The notes: generated by a model not told the origin, from the letters alone. Counted from the stretch's first letter, positions 16,098-26,418 are shown. The stretch is DNA of 64,000 bases from an uncultured Phascolarctobacterium sp. (GCA_947629685.1 CANREP010000003.1:1-64000); one strand, 5' to 3'. Numbers and translations are program-made.

Positions 16098-17827
16098 ATT
16101 TATATTTACGACTGTTAAATTATGTACGGCCATATCTGCCGCGTCTGATACTGGCAGTTCTTTGCACCTGTTTAGCATCCGGCTGTAATCTGTATCTGCC
16201 TTGGATCATTAAAGATGTTGTGGACAAGGTGCTGGTACAGAAAGATGTAAGGATGCTGTATATTATTGCCGGCAGTATCGTGGTGGTATTTATTATCCGC
16301 GGTTTGTTTTTCTATGGACAGACTTATCTGATGAGCTGGGTCGGACAAAGGGTGGTTATCGATATCCGCGGAGCTATTTTCCGTAAATTACAGCGTCTCA
16401 GTATGTCTTTTTACGATAAGAACAAGACTGGTACGATTATGAGCTATGTTACTAACGATGTCGCCGCTCTGCAGGTTGCCATGGTAGATAAGGCAGTAGA
16501 GCTTGTTACAGAAGGCCTGGTGCTGATAGGCAGTATTGCCGCCATGCTGTGGCTGGACTGGAAGCTGACGCTGTTTACTTTTTGTACTTTTCCGGTAGTA
16601 TTATGGTTCATGGATTTTTTTGGCAAAAAAATCCGTCGTAATGGCGGGCGTATCCAGGAATGCACTGCTGAGCTTACTTCCGTGCTGCAGGAGGTCGTAT
16701 CCTCTGCCCGCGTTGTTAAATCTTTTGTGCGTGAGGAACATGAAATCAAGCGCTTTGATGAACAGAATATGACGAATTTTTATGCCAATATGAAGAACAT
16801 CAAGCTGAATGCGCTGCTGACGCCGACTGTAGAATTTGTGGCTGCAGTAGGCGTTACCGTAGTTATGTGGTACGGTGGTATGAGCGTTATCAACGGTACG
16901 ATTACTGCTGGGTCTTTAGTGGCTTTCCTGGTATATGCGGTTAATATCGCCAACCCTATCAAACGACTGACCAAGGTTGTGGCCAGTATCCAACAGGCTT
17001 TGGCTGCTGGTGAGCGTGTTTTCGGCATCCTTGATCTGGAAGAGAACATCAAAGAGCTGCCAGCTGCACGGGTGCTGCCGCCCATCCAGGGACATGTGGA
17101 GTTCCGGCATGTTGAATTTGCCTATAATGCAGATGAACAGGTTATTGAAGATCTGTCTTTCAAAGTAGAGCGTGGACAGATCGTAGCCATTGTCGGACCG
17201 TCCGGCGCCGGTAAGTCTACAATTGCCAGTCTGCTGCCGCGTTTTTATGATGTGACCGGCGGCAGTATTGTTATCGACGGAGTGGATATCCGTGATGTCA
17301 CCTTAAATTCTCTGCGCGAACAGGTTGGTATCGTGCCTCAGGAAACATTGCTGTTTAACGGCAGCGTTTATGATAATATTCTGTATGGCCGACTTGACGC
17401 CACTAAAGAAGAAGTTGAAGCTGCGGCTAAAGCAGCTAATGCCCATGATTTCATTATGAGATTGCCGGAAGGTTATGATACCATGCTTGGTGACCGTGGC
17501 GTGAATATTTCCGGCGGTCAGCGGCAGCGTATCTCTATTGCCCGGGCAATTTTGAAAAATCCGCAGATACTTATTTTGGACGAAGCTACTTCCGCTTTGG
17601 ATACAGAAAGCGAGCGCATCGTTCAGGAAGCATTGGATCGCCTGATGGTGGGCAGGACGTCGTTTGTTATTGCGCACAGGTTATCGACGATAAAAAATGC
17701 TGACAGGATACTTGTCATGGAAAAGGGCCGCCTTGTAGAAGACGGCAGTCATGAAGAATTGATGGCACAAGATGGGTTATATGCCCATTTGTATAGAATT
17801 CAGTATCGCAGCAAAGAAGCGAAATGA
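16094..17827 (+). CDS. msbA: lipid A export ABC transporter MsbA
   Basis: A 577-residue half-transporter with six membrane spans (about residues 1-310) fused to an ATPase domain. Walker A is GPSGAGKST (about residue 372), the signature is SGGQRQRISIARAI and Walker B is LILDEATSALD. MsbA flips the lipid A core across the inner membrane. Generic multidrug exporters look alike, but its place between lpxB and the waaA-lpxK gene makes the LPS role the best reading. Confidence 0.92.
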   Translation: MNLYLRLLNYVRPYLPRLILAVLCTCLASGCNLYLPWIIKDVVDKVLVQKDVRMLYIIAGSIVVVFIIRGLFFYGQTYLMSWVGQRVVIDIRGAIFRKLQRLSMSFYDKNKTGTIMSYVTNDVAALQVAMVDKAVELVTEGLVLIGSIAAMLWLDWKLTLFTFCTFPVVLWFMDFFGKKIRRNGGRIQECTAELTSVLQEVVSSARVVKSFVREEHEIKRFDEQNMTNFYANMKNIKLNALLTPTVEFVAAVGVTVVMWYGGMSVINGTITAGSLVAFLVYAVNIANPIKRLTKVVASIQQALAAGERVFGILDLEENIKELPAARVLPPIQGHVEFRHVEFAYNADEQVIEDLSFKVERGQIVAIVGPSGAGKSTIASLLPRFYDVTGGSIVIDGVDIRDVTLNSLREQVGIVPQETLLFNGSVYDNILYGRLDATKEEVEAAAKAANAHDFIMRLPEGYDTMLGDRGVNISGGQRQRISIARAILKNPQILILDEATSALDTESERIVQEALDRLMVGRTSFVIAHRLSTIKNADRILVMEKGRLVEDGSHEELMAQDGLYAHLYRIQYRSKEAK

Positions 17828-17836
17828 GGTCTGTAA

Positions 17837-20368
17837 ATGTATATTATCTATAATCTGATTGCCTTGGTGGCATTGATAGTTTTTTTATTGCCGTACTATA
17901 CCTACAGGCTGCTGACTGAGAAAGGATTTAAACGGCGTTTCAGGCAGAGCTTCGGACGGGTTTATGAAGATGAAATTGCTAAGGTAGCACAGAAGGACTG
18001 TATCTGGATCCATGGCGCTTCTGTAGGCGAAATCGTTGCTACCAGTCCGCTGGTTAAGCAGATACAGAAAGAAATGCCCGGCAAACCGGTGCTGGTGTCC
18101 GCTTTTACTGTCGGCGGCTACAATATGGCTAAGCAAATCATTCCTGAGGCGGATGCTATCATATATTTTCCGCTGGATCTGCCTTTTGTGGCTGAATCAA
18201 TGGTTAAACGTATCCATCCGGGAATCTTTATGCCGGTAGAAACTGAGCTCTGGCCTAATTTCCTGCGTGCCATCAGAGAGAGAAATATCCCGGTAATGAT
18301 GGTCAATGGCCGTATTTCGGAAAAATCAGTAAAAAGTTACAGATATCTGTATGGTATCTGGGAGGATATGCTGAATACCGTCAGCCGTTTTTGTATGCAG
18401 TCCAGTATTGATGCTGACTATATTGCGCATCTTGGCGCTGATAAGGATAAGATTTTTGTAACTGGCAATACAAAGTTTGACCAGACTTATGCTGAAGTAA
18501 CGCCGCAGGATCTGGGAAAATATCGGCTGGAATTGGGACTTGGCGCTTCCTACCCTGTTATTGTGGCGGGGTCTACGCATCCTACGGAAGAAGATGCCTT
18601 GATGAAGGCGTTTAAAACTATCCGTGCTAAATATCCTGAAGCACGGCTGATTATTGCGCCGCGTAAGACAACACGTGCAGATGAGATTGCCAGGATTGCT
18701 TCTGAATATGGTTATGAGGCAGGTTACAGATCCAAGTTACTGGAGGCAACTGGTCAGCGGCATCAATATCCCGTACTGCTTATTGATACTATCGGCGAAT
18801 TGGGGCGTATTTACGCTGTAGGCGATGTTGTATATGTAGGCGGTTCGCTGAGCAAGCATGGCGGACACAATGTACTGGAGCCTGCGGCACATGCCAAACC
18901 GATCTTAGTCGGCCCTAATATGCAGAACTTTAAAGATTCCTATGCGCTGCTGAGTAAAGTCGGCGCCTGCAAGATGGTTAATAATATCAATGAACTGACG
19001 GCAGAAATGCTGGACATCATTGCTGATGATACAAAGCGTGCCAGAATGGGTGCTGCTTCGCTGCAGGTTATCAAAGAAAATCGCGGTGCAGATGTTCGCA
19101 GCATAAAATATTTAAAAGAACTGTTGGAACTCACTGCAGTCCCAGCAAAAGAATATCTTTCGTATCCTGTTAATACCCGTAACCTTACTGACGAAGGCGG
19201 CGGACGCCTGCGTCATGGCGATGCTATTATCCAGTATGTGTTCCAGATGGCGCATGGGCCGGAAACGCCATTCTTGGGATGGGTGCTGCTGGCGTTTTTA
19301 CGCGTTCTTTCGTATCTCTATGAATTTGGCGTCCGCTGTAAGTTGGCTATCTATCAGTCTGGTCTGCAGCAGCAGAAGAAACTTCCCTGCTGCGTTATTT
19401 CCATCGGTAATATTACGGTAGGCGGTACAGGTAAGACGCCGACTGCGCAGAAGATGGCTGCTATGATCAAGCAGATGGGTTATAGGGTCGTGATTTTGAA
19501 TCGTGGTTACCGTTCCCATTGGGATAAGGAAATCGGCGTGGTATCTGATGGCGAAAAAATATATATGACAGCTTATGAAGCCGGTGACGAGGCGTATTTA
19601 ATGGCTAAGACGTTGCCTGGCATCCCTGTCATCATCGGCAAAAACCGTGCGGTTACAGGTAAGTATGCTGTAGAGAAGATGCAGGCTGAAGTAATCATCA
19701 TGGATGACGGATATCAGCATTGGCAGCTGGAGCGCGACCTTGATATCGTGCTGGTAGACACACTGAATATGTTCGGCAATGGCTGCGTTTTGCCGCGCGG
19801 AACTTTGCGTGAACCACTGGAGAATCTTGACCGCGGCGACATCTTCCTGCTGACTAAGACGGATCAGAGCAGTATTCTGAGCAGGCAGCAGCTGCGTAAG
19901 ACTATCGGCAAATATAATGCTAAAGCGCCGATCGTGGAGAGTGTGCATCATCCGAAAAATTTTGTCGAGATTGCTGATTGGTATAAGGGTATCGTGCAGA
20001 ACTGCAAAGATCTGGATGAGCTGAAAGGTAAAGATGTCATGGTCTTTTCTGCAATCGGCAATCCGTCTTCTTTTGAACAGACATTGTCCAGTATTGGGTT
20101 AAATATCCTGGAGGCTGTGCGGTATCCTGACCATCACGATTACGGGATGCTGGAAATGCAGTATATCAACGAACTGGCCAGCCGTGAGCAGGCGGTGGCT
20201 ATGATTACTACGGCTAAAGACGCCGTAAAAATACCGACAGAATTTATCTATTCTGACAGAAAGATACCGCTGTATATCCTGAATATGGAAATACAAGTTA
20301 CCGGCGGTATGGACAAACTGGAAGAATGTGTCATCAAAGCCATTAAAAAGGAGCGGGATAAAGAATGA
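17837..20368 (+). CDS. waaA-lpxK: fused Kdo transferase (WaaA/KdtA) - lipid A 4'-kinase (LpxK)
   Basis: One uninterrupted 843-residue frame carries two enzymes. Residues 1 to about 430 are a GT30 Kdo transferase (N-terminal membrane anchor, WIHGASVGE motif, EPAAHAKPILVGPNMQNF near the end). Residues about 440-843 are tetraacyldisaccharide 4'-kinase, with its membrane-proximal helix (LGWVLLAFLRVLSYLYEF) and P-loop GNITVGGTGKTP near residue 524, then MDDGYQHWQLERD. No stop or restart codon with a ribosome site is seen between the parts. In most bacteria these are separate genes; LpxK acts just before WaaA, so a fusion could channel lipid IVA. It overlaps kdsB by 4 bases. Confidence 0.94.
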   Translation: MYIIYNLIALVALIVFLLPYYTYRLLTEKGFKRRFRQSFGRVYEDEIAKVAQKDCIWIHGASVGEIVATSPLVKQIQKEMPGKPVLVSAFTVGGYNMAKQIIPEADAIIYFPLDLPFVAESMVKRIHPGIFMPVETELWPNFLRAIRERNIPVMMVNGRISEKSVKSYRYLYGIWEDMLNTVSRFCMQSSIDADYIAHLGADKDKIFVTGNTKFDQTYAEVTPQDLGKYRLELGLGASYPVIVAGSTHPTEEDALMKAFKTIRAKYPEARLIIAPRKTTRADEIARIASEYGYEAGYRSKLLEATGQRHQYPVLLIDTIGELGRIYAVGDVVYVGGSLSKHGGHNVLEPAAHAKPILVGPNMQNFKDSYALLSKVGACKMVNNINELTAEMLDIIADDTKRARMGAASLQVIKENRGADVRSIKYLKELLELTAVPAKEYLSYPVNTRNLTDEGGGRLRHGDAIIQYVFQMAHGPETPFLGWVLLAFLRVLSYLYEFGVRCKLAIYQSGLQQQKKLPCCVISIGNITVGGTGKTPTAQKMAAMIKQMGYRVVILNRGYRSHWDKEIGVVSDGEKIYMTAYEAGDEAYLMAKTLPGIPVIIGKNRAVTGKYAVEKMQAEVIIMDDGYQHWQLERDLDIVLVDTLNMFGNGCVLPRGTLREPLENLDRGDIFLLTKTDQSSILSRQQLRKTIGKYNAKAPIVESVHHPKNFVEIADWYKGIVQNCKDLDELKGKDVMVFSAIGNPSSFEQTLSSIGLNILEAVRYPDHHDYGMLEMQYINELASREQAVAMITTAKDAVKIPTEFIYSDRKIPLYILNMEIQVTGGMDKLEECVIKAIKKERDKE

Positions 20369-21099
20369 AAGTTTTATGTGTTATTCCGGCGCGTTATGCT
20401 TCGACGAGGTTGCCGGGCAAACCCTTAGCTATGATTGCCGGCAAGCCTATGATTCAGCGGGTATATGAAAGAGCATGTCAAGCACAGATGCCGGACGAGG
20501 TAATCGTGGCTACGGATAATGAACTGGTGGCAAAAGCGGTTGCTGATTTTGGCGGCAAGGCAGTAATGACTTCTCCTGACCATCCCAGCGGTACCGACAG
20601 GCTGGCAGAAGTAGCGTTGATGTATCCTGGCGTTGATGTCATCGTCAATGTCCAAGGTGATGAACCGATGATCCCGCCGGAGGTTATCGATAATCTGGCT
20701 AAGGCTTTTGAAGGCGATGCTGAGCTTGATATGGCTACTATGAAAGTAGTGATGGATGAGGCCGACTATGATAATCCGGCAGCAGTTAAAGTAGTTACGG
20801 ATCTGAATGGGTATGCATTATATTTTTCCCGGAGCTTGATGCCTTACCCTCGCAACAAACCGGAAGGTTATAAGGTTTACAAGCATGTAGGGATATATGC
20901 ATATCGCCGCAGTTTCCTGCTGAAATATGCTGCTTTGCAGCCTACGCCGCTGGAAAGGACGGAGAGCCTTGAACAGCTGCGTGTCCTGGAAAATGGCTAT
21001 AAGATCAAAGTGCTCGAAAGCGCATTTAAAGGTATCGGCGTGGATACGCCGGAAGACCTGGCTGCCGTTAATGAAGTTTTTGCGGCTATGAATAAATAA
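20365..21099 (+). CDS. kdsB: CMP-Kdo synthetase KdsB
   Basis: A 244-residue cytidylyltransferase that activates Kdo with CTP. Signature IPARYASTRLPGKPL at residues 6-20, the NVQGDEP metal/nucleotide motif near residue 95, and ALYFSRSLMPYPR. The normal length is about 245. It overlaps the upstream kinase fusion by 4 bases and supplies the CMP-Kdo that the WaaA half of that protein uses. Confidence 0.97.
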   Translation: MKVLCVIPARYASTRLPGKPLAMIAGKPMIQRVYERACQAQMPDEVIVATDNELVAKAVADFGGKAVMTSPDHPSGTDRLAEVALMYPGVDVIVNVQGDEPMIPPEVIDNLAKAFEGDAELDMATMKVVMDEADYDNPAAVKVVTDLNGYALYFSRSLMPYPRNKPEGYKVYKHVGIYAYRRSFLLKYAALQPTPLERTESLEQLRVLENGYKIKVLESAFKGIGVDTPEDLAAVNEVFAAMNK

Positions 21100-21117
21100 A
21101 GCAAGGAGGATATCTTT

Positions 21118-21936
21118 GTGCATACAGTAAAAGTACAAAACTATCTGGTAGGCGAAGGGCAGCCTTTACTGCTGTTGGCAGGACCCTGCGTTTTGGAAGG
21201 GTATGAGCGCAGTCTGGCAATCGGCCGCCGCGTCAAAGAAATCTGCGAAGAACTGGGAATGCCCTATGTGTTCAAGGCTTCCTTTGATAAAGCCAACCGT
21301 TCTTCTTATAATTCTTTTCGTGGGCCTGGTATTGAAGAGGGTCTGAAGATATTGGCGCAGATAAAAAAAGATCTTGCCGTACCTGTCGTTACGGACATTC
21401 ATGAACCTTGGCAGGCTGATAAGGCAGCAGAAGTGGTAGATATACTGCAGATTCCGGCTTTTTTGTGCCGCCAGACAGACTTGGTCTATGCGGCTGCTAA
21501 AACCGGGAAGACCGTCAATGTGAAAAAAGGTCAGTTCCTGGCGCCTTGGGATATGAAGAATGTCATTAAGAAAGTAGAAGAAGCAGGCAATAATAATCTG
21601 CTTTTGACAGAGCGCGGAGCAAGCTTCGGGTATAATACGCTGGTGACAGATATGCGCGGACTGGCCGTGATGCGTGAATTAGGCTACCCGGTAGTTATGG
21701 ACGCGACGCACAGCGTGCAGATACCAGGCGGGCAAGGTACCAGCAGCGGTGGGCAGAGCCAGTATGTGCCGCATATGGCACGAGCTGCTGCTGCCGTGGG
21801 GATTGATGCCTTATTTTTGGAAGTACATGATAATCCGGCAGAGGCTTTGTCTGATGGGCCGAATATGGTACGGCTGGACGCATTAAAAAAGCTGCTGCAG
21901 GATGTGCTCGCAATCGATAAAATTGTGAGAGGCTGA
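21118..21936 (+). CDS. kdsA: Kdo-8-phosphate synthase KdsA
   Basis: A 272-residue class I aldolase-like synthase that condenses arabinose-5-phosphate with [13 protein letters not shown] near residue 20, [21 protein letters not shown] and VMDATHSVQ are family landmarks. The GTG start at 21118 follows AAGGAGGATAT. A Cys within the opening LAGPCVLE is seen in both metal-dependent and metal-independent classes, so the class cannot be settled by eye. Confidence 0.97.
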   Translation: MHTVKVQNYLVGEGQPLLLLAGPCVLEGYERSLAIGRRVKEICEELGMPYVFKASFDKANRSSYNSFRGPGIEEGLKILAQIKKDLAVPVVTDIHEPWQADKAAEVVDILQIPAFLCRQTDLVYAAAKTGKTVNVKKGQFLAPWDMKNVIKKVEEAGNNNLLLTERGASFGYNTLVTDMRGLAVMRELGYPVVMDATHSVQIPGGQGTSSGGQSQYVPHMARAAAAVGIDALFLEVHDNPAEALSDGPNMVRLDALKKLLQDVLAIDKIVRG

Positions 21937-21956
21937 GAAAAGGAGGAGCTTTTGGA

Positions 21957-22931
21957 ATGCAAGAGATGCTTGAACATGCGCAGGGAGTATTGCGCATGGA
22001 GGCGGAAGCTATTTTAGAGCTGGTGCCGCGAATCGATGCTAATTTTGCCGCCGCTGTAGAAATGATTTTGCAGTGTCCGGGACGTACTGTTATTACCGGC
22101 ATGGGCAAGTCCGGTATCATCGGACGCAAGATGGCGGCAACGCTGGCAAGCACAGGTACGCCGTCTTTCTATCTGCATCCGGCAGAAGGTATTCACGGCG
22201 ATCTGGGTATGGTTACTGCCGGCGATGTGGTCATTGCTCTTTCCAACAGCGGCGAGACGGGAGAAGTGCTGAATATTTTGCCGTCTCTGCGCAGGATCGG
22301 TGCTAAAATTATAGCCATGGTAGGCAATGATGCTTCGACTTTGGCTAAAAATGCCGATGTGGTTTTAAATGTCGGCGTTACTAAAGAAGCCTGTCCCTTA
22401 GGGCTTGCTCCTACCAGCAGCACTACGGCAGCTCTGGCTTATGGCGATGCGCTGGCATTGGCTTTACTGCAGCGGCATCATTTTACTGCCAGTCAGTTTG
22501 CTATCTTTCATCCGGGCGGCTCGCTGGGACGCCGTCTGCTGCTTACAGTAGGCGATATCATGCACAGCGGCGAAGAAAATCCCGTTGTCCTTGGCGATAC
22601 CACTGTACAGGAAGCTCTGTTTGTAATAACGGATAAGGGACTTGGGGCGGTATCAGTAATTGACGCTGACGGCATCATGTTGGGTGTGCTGACTGACGGC
22701 GATATCCGTCGTGGCTTGAGCAAGGGTGTTGATTTCTTGCAGCGTCCTGTTACTGAGCTGATGACCAAACAGCCCAAGACTATTACTAAAGATAAATTGG
22801 CCGCACAGGCACTGCACATTATGGAAAGCAATCATCCGAAACCAATCACAGTATTGCCCGTAATTGATGAAGCTCATAGAGTTATCGGTTTGCTGCACAT
22901 GACTGATCTTGTAAGACAGGGTGTGGTATAG
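21957..22931 (+). CDS. kdsD: arabinose-5-phosphate isomerase KdsD (KpsF/GutQ family)
   Basis: A 324-residue protein with an N-terminal SIS domain (residues about 35-190; ITGMGKSGIIGRKMAATLASTGTPS, SNSGETGEV, APTSSTTAALA) and two CBS domains (about 205-320). It turns ribulose-5-phosphate into arabinose-5-phosphate, the first Kdo-specific step. RBS AGGAGGAG at 21941. Its stop codon overlaps the GTG start of kdsC by one base. Confidence 0.96.
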   Translation: MQEMLEHAQGVLRMEAEAILELVPRIDANFAAAVEMILQCPGRTVITGMGKSGIIGRKMAATLASTGTPSFYLHPAEGIHGDLGMVTAGDVVIALSNSGETGEVLNILPSLRRIGAKIIAMVGNDASTLAKNADVVLNVGVTKEACPLGLAPTSSTTAALAYGDALALALLQRHHFTASQFAIFHPGGSLGRRLLLTVGDIMHSGEENPVVLGDTTVQEALFVITDKGLGAVSVIDADGIMLGVLTDGDIRRGLSKGVDFLQRPVTELMTKQPKTITKDKLAAQALHIMESNHPKPITVLPVIDEAHRVIGLLHMTDLVRQGVV

Positions 22932-23467
22932 TGGAGCAGCAATTGGCGAAAATCAAGCTGCTGGCTTTAGATGTTGATGGAGTTCTGACGGATGGTACAA
23001 TCAATATCGGCGGCAGCGGTGAGGTATTCAAGGGTTTTAATGCTAAGGATGGCTTAGGCATCAGCTGCGCGCTGCGCTCTGGAATAGAAGTGGCCATTAT
23101 TACCGGGCGTTTCAGTGAGATTATTCATCGGCGGGCGGCAGAACTTGGTATCCGTCATCTTTATGAAGGTGTGCGGGATAAATATGCGGCTTTGGAAAAG
23201 CTGCGCGAAGAGTTACATTTAGAGCGGCAGGAAGTTGCCTATATGGGCGATGATTTAAACGACCTGCCTGCTTTTAAAGCTGCTGGAGTGGCTTTTGCTC
23301 CGGCAGATGCCGCAGCGGAGGTTGCCGCAGCGGCGCAGGTAGTTACTGCAGCCTGCGGCGGACGCGGAGCAGTGCGGGAAGCTGTAGAGCGGCTGCTGCA
23401 AGCCAGCGGCAGCTGGGATGCAGTAGTAGCCTCTTATCAGGAATGCGGACAGGGAGATAGACAGTAA
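22931..23467 (+). CDS. kdsC: Kdo-8-phosphate phosphatase KdsC
   Basis: A 178-residue HAD-family phosphatase (type C0, without a large cap). Motif I is LALDVDGVLTDG, motif II IITGR and motif IV MGDDLNDLPAF. It removes the phosphate from Kdo-8-phosphate made by KdsA. The GTG start shares its first base with the last base of the kdsD stop. Its own stop overlaps the next ATG by one base. Confidence 0.96.
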   Translation: MEQQLAKIKLLALDVDGVLTDGTINIGGSGEVFKGFNAKDGLGISCALRSGIEVAIITGRFSEIIHRRAAELGIRHLYEGVRDKYAALEKLREELHLERQEVAYMGDDLNDLPAFKAAGVAFAPADAAAEVAAAAQVVTAACGGRGAVREAVERLLQASGSWDAVVASYQECGQGDRQ

Positions 23468-24366
23468 TGTGGTTGTATTATTTGTTGAAGACTATAAGCA
23501 CAGTTGTTTCCTGGCTGCCTTATAAGCTGGTAGTCAAAATCGGCAAAGGGATGGGACATCTGTATTACAGGATTGCTAAAAAGCAGCGTATCCGTGCGGA
23601 AGAAACCATCAAGGAGCGGTTAGGCTACAGTGATAGCCAGGCGCTTAAAGTCATTAAGTCTCTTTTTATCAAGCTGGGTATTACCTTTATGGAAATCATG
23701 TATATGCCGGCTTTGAATAAGGATAATATCCGCGGCCTGGTTACTTTTGACCGGCCGGAAGTGCTTTGGGACACTTTAAATGAAGGCAAAGGCGTAGTTA
23801 TGTTGGCCTGCCATATGGATAACTGGGAATGGCTGGGAGCAGCGTTGGCGCTCAATGGTTTCCCGCTCAGCGCAGTGGAGAAACCGCAGCCTAACAGGAT
23901 TTACAGTGATTTTATGAATGAGCTGCGTGAAGGCGTAGGACAGGAAATCTTTTCGCGTGGGACCAGTGAGATCCTTGGCTGTGCCCGGGCTATGAAAAAA
24001 GGACGTATGTTAGGCTTGATTGCCGACCAGGACGGCGGTTATGACGGCATCTTTGTGCCCTTCTTAGGCAAGATGGCTTCTACTCCCACCGGGCCGGCTT
24101 ATTTTGCCAGAAAATTCAAGGCTCCGATAATTCCTATCTTTATTATCCGAAAGCCTGACGGTTATGGACATTTGGCAATCGTCAAGGACCCTATCAGATA
24201 TGAATTTACCGGTGATCAGAAAGCCGACGATTATAATGTTACCTTGAAAATGACACAGGAAGTAGAAAAAATTATCAGGCAGTATCCGGATAACTGGCTT
24301 TGGTTCCAGCACCGTTGGAATACACCGTATACGCCGCGGGAGGAGCAGCAGGCTGATGAAAAATAA
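23467..24366 (+). CDS. second LpxL/HtrB-family lipid A acyltransferase
   Basis: A 299-residue inner-membrane acyltransferase with the motif HMDNWE (H-X4-E) near residue 117 and the closing WLWFQHRWN. It is a paralogue of the gene at 10853-11746 but clearly diverged, which suggests a different acyl position or chain. The overlap with kdsC (1 base) and lptC (11 bases) ties it to Kdo completion and LPS export; late acyltransferases of this kind usually work after Kdo is attached. Confidence 0.92.
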   Translation: MWLYYLLKTISTVVSWLPYKLVVKIGKGMGHLYYRIAKKQRIRAEETIKERLGYSDSQALKVIKSLFIKLGITFMEIMYMPALNKDNIRGLVTFDRPEVLWDTLNEGKGVVMLACHMDNWEWLGAALALNGFPLSAVEKPQPNRIYSDFMNELREGVGQEIFSRGTSEILGCARAMKKGRMLGLIADQDGGYDGIFVPFLGKMASTPTGPAYFARKFKAPIIPIFIIRKPDGYGHLAIVKDPIRYEFTGDQKADDYNVTLKMTQEVEKIIRQYPDNWLWFQHRWNTPYTPREEQQADEK

Positions 24367-24922
24367 AAAAGCGCTTATGGCGATTGGCGGCAGTATCCTG
24401 CTTGCAGGTGCGATTATTGCCTGGCTGATGTTCGGCGGCAGCGCGCCTGTCAATGTGAATATGGGTGACGGCGTCAGCGCCAAATTTAATGCTTCGCTGA
24501 AGAACAGCGTTATCAAACGTGAAAAGGACGGTAAAATGTTATGGGAATTTACCGTTGGCGAAGTAATCAATGACAAAACGAAAAATCAAGCTGTTTTAAA
24601 GGATGTCAAGGGTAAGGTGTACCGTAATGACGGCAGCTACCTTGATATAACTGCTGAGCGAGGTAGTGCCGTTATTGACGGGAATAATTTTGCTTTGGAA
24701 GGTAAAGTACAGGCGGTACTGTCCAGCGGCGGTAAGTTATTGGCTGATAAAGTAGCATGGCAGCAGGATAAGGAACTTATAACTGCCAGCGGGCATGTGC
24801 AGCTGTATAAAGATGAGTGGTTTGCCAGCGCCGATAAGGCGATTACTACCAGTGCGTTTAAAAAACTGAAATTGACTGGCAATGCCAGAGTTGAGAAAGG
24901 CGGCGATATGAATGATAAATAA
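24356..24922 (+). CDS. lptC: LPS export protein LptC
   Basis: A 188-residue protein with a single N-terminal membrane span (residues about 5-25) and a periplasmic beta-jellyroll typical of LptC (WEFTVGEVINDKTKNQAVLKD in two parts, then DGSYLDITAERGSAVI). LptC bridges the inner-membrane LptBFG pump and periplasmic LptA. It overlaps both neighbours by 11 bases. LptC is poorly conserved in sequence, so position between the acyltransferase and lptA counts as part of the evidence. Confidence 0.9.
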   Translation: MKNKKALMAIGGSILLAGAIIAWLMFGGSAPVNVNMGDGVSAKFNASLKNSVIKREKDGKMLWEFTVGEVINDKTKNQAVLKDVKGKVYRNDGSYLDITAERGSAVIDGNNFALEGKVQAVLSSGGKLLADKVAWQQDKELITASGHVQLYKDEWFASADKAITTSAFKKLKLTGNARVEKGGDMNDK

Positions 24923-25661
24923 AAAATATGTATCTGTTTTAGCGGCGGCTTTGCTGAGCTTTGGCATCATGTCCACTGTTCTGGCAGCGCCGGACAATTT
25001 TTCCGTAAAAGGCGACGAGTTGGAATATGACCTGCAGACAGGCAAGGGTACTGCGAAAGGGCATGTAGTATTGCAGCAGGAAGACGGTACGGCGACAGCT
25101 GATTATGCTGAATTTAACAGCAAAGCAAAGACGGGCGTCTTGATAGGTAATGTTATTGCTGATAAGGAAGATGCTCATATTTCCTGCAATAAATTTATCA
25201 TGCATAATGAAAATTATTTATCTGCGGTAGGTAATGCAATAGTAGTAAAAGATGGCAGAAGCCTGTATGCCGACCAGGTAGATTATTATAAGGACAGAGA
25301 ATATGCACAAACTATCGGCGATTGGGCACGGCTTACCGATACGGACGGCAGTGTGCTGAATGCGGCGAAGATTGATTATGATATTAAAGGCGGGGTTGCC
25401 AATGCTACTGGCGGCGTAACAATCGACAGTGATGCCAGAGAACTGACTGCGGCTGCTGACAGAGCTGTGTACCGTACTGACAGTAATGGTTATATCGAAT
25501 TGATCGGTAATGCCAGAGCCACTCAGAAAGGTAATTCTGTAGCCGGTGATACGCTGCGGCTGACCAATACCAATGTGGCGACGGCGGACGGCAATGTCAA
25601 GATTATCTATATCCCGGAAAAACAGCCCGCTAAGACTGAAGAAGAAGCTCAGTTGGCATAA
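24912..25661 (+). CDS. lptA: LPS transport periplasmic protein LptA (OstA-like)
   Basis: A 249-residue secreted protein: signal peptide to about residue 25 (TVLAAPDN), then repeated OstA/LptA jellyroll strands ([50 protein letters not shown]). It forms the periplasmic bridge for LPS. It is somewhat longer than the E. coli protein (185), with room for an extra repeat of the fold. It overlaps lptC and is 25 bases ahead of the chosen lptB start. Confidence 0.92.
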   Translation: MINKKYVSVLAAALLSFGIMSTVLAAPDNFSVKGDELEYDLQTGKGTAKGHVVLQQEDGTATADYAEFNSKAKTGVLIGNVIADKEDAHISCNKFIMHNENYLSAVGNAIVVKDGRSLYADQVDYYKDREYAQTIGDWARLTDTDGSVLNAAKIDYDIKGGVANATGGVTIDSDARELTAAADRAVYRTDSNGYIELIGNARATQKGNSVAGDTLRLTNTNVATADGNVKIIYIPEKQPAKTEEEAQLA

Positions 25662-25686
25662 GCCTGTAAGGATGGAGGACGAGCCG

Positions 25687-26406
25687 TTGATTATTAAGAC
25701 AGATAATTTAGTCAAAAATTATTCCGGCAGAAATGTCGTGGACGGGGTCAGTATTGCTGTCGAACAGGGAAGTATAGTAGGTCTTTTGGGGCCGAATGGC
25801 GCCGGTAAGACTACTACTTTCTATATGATAGTCGGTATTGAAAAACCAGATGCAGGCACTGTAACGTTGGACGGACAGGATATATCAAGTATGCCCATGT
25901 ATGAACGCGCCAGAGCCGGCATAGGCTATCTGCCGCAGGAAGCTTCTATTTTCAGCAAGCTGACGGTAGAAGAAAATATTATGGCCATTTTGGAGACTAC
26001 TTCACTGAACGAAGAGGAACGGGTTGCTAAAATGAATGCGCTGATTGAGGAATTTCATATCGGGCATGTGCGCAAAAGTAAAGGTAATGCTCTCTCCGGC
26101 GGTGAACGGCGTCGTGTAGAGATTGCCCGCGCTTTGGCAACTGATCCTGCTTTTATTCTCTTGGACGAGCCTTTTGCCGGTATCGACCCTATAGCCGTGG
26201 CCGATATTCAGGGTATGATTGCTCATCTGGCACAGCGTGGTATCGGTATCCTGATTACGGATCATAATGTGCGTGAGACCCTCAGTATCGTAGATAAGGC
26301 CTATATCCTGGCTAACGGCAAACTGCTGCTGCATGGTGACAGCGAGACAATCGCCAACAATCCGATAGCGCGCAAATACTATCTTGGCGATAATTTTTCA
26401 ATGTAG
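25687..26406 (+). CDS. lptB: LPS export ABC transporter ATPase LptB
   Basis: A 239-residue ATPase when started at the TTG at 25687, which has GGAGGA (25674-25679) at ideal distance and gives the family length; the in-frame ATG at 25672 is an alternative. Walker [10 protein letters not shown], signature [15 protein letters not shown], Walker [14 protein letters not shown] and switch His in LITDHNV are all intact. It powers LPS extraction together with the permease encoded next. Confidence 0.95.
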   Translation: MIIKTDNLVKNYSGRNVVDGVSIAVEQGSIVGLLGPNGAGKTTTFYMIVGIEKPDAGTVTLDGQDISSMPMYERARAGIGYLPQEASIFSKLTVEENIMAILETTSLNEEERVAKMNALIEEFHIGHVRKSKGNALSGGERRRVEIARALATDPAFILLDEPFAGIDPIAVADIQGMIAHLAQRGIGILITDHNVRETLSIVDKAYILANGKLLLHGDSETIANNPIARKYYLGDNFSM

Positions 26407-26418
26407 GAGGAAGGAAAA

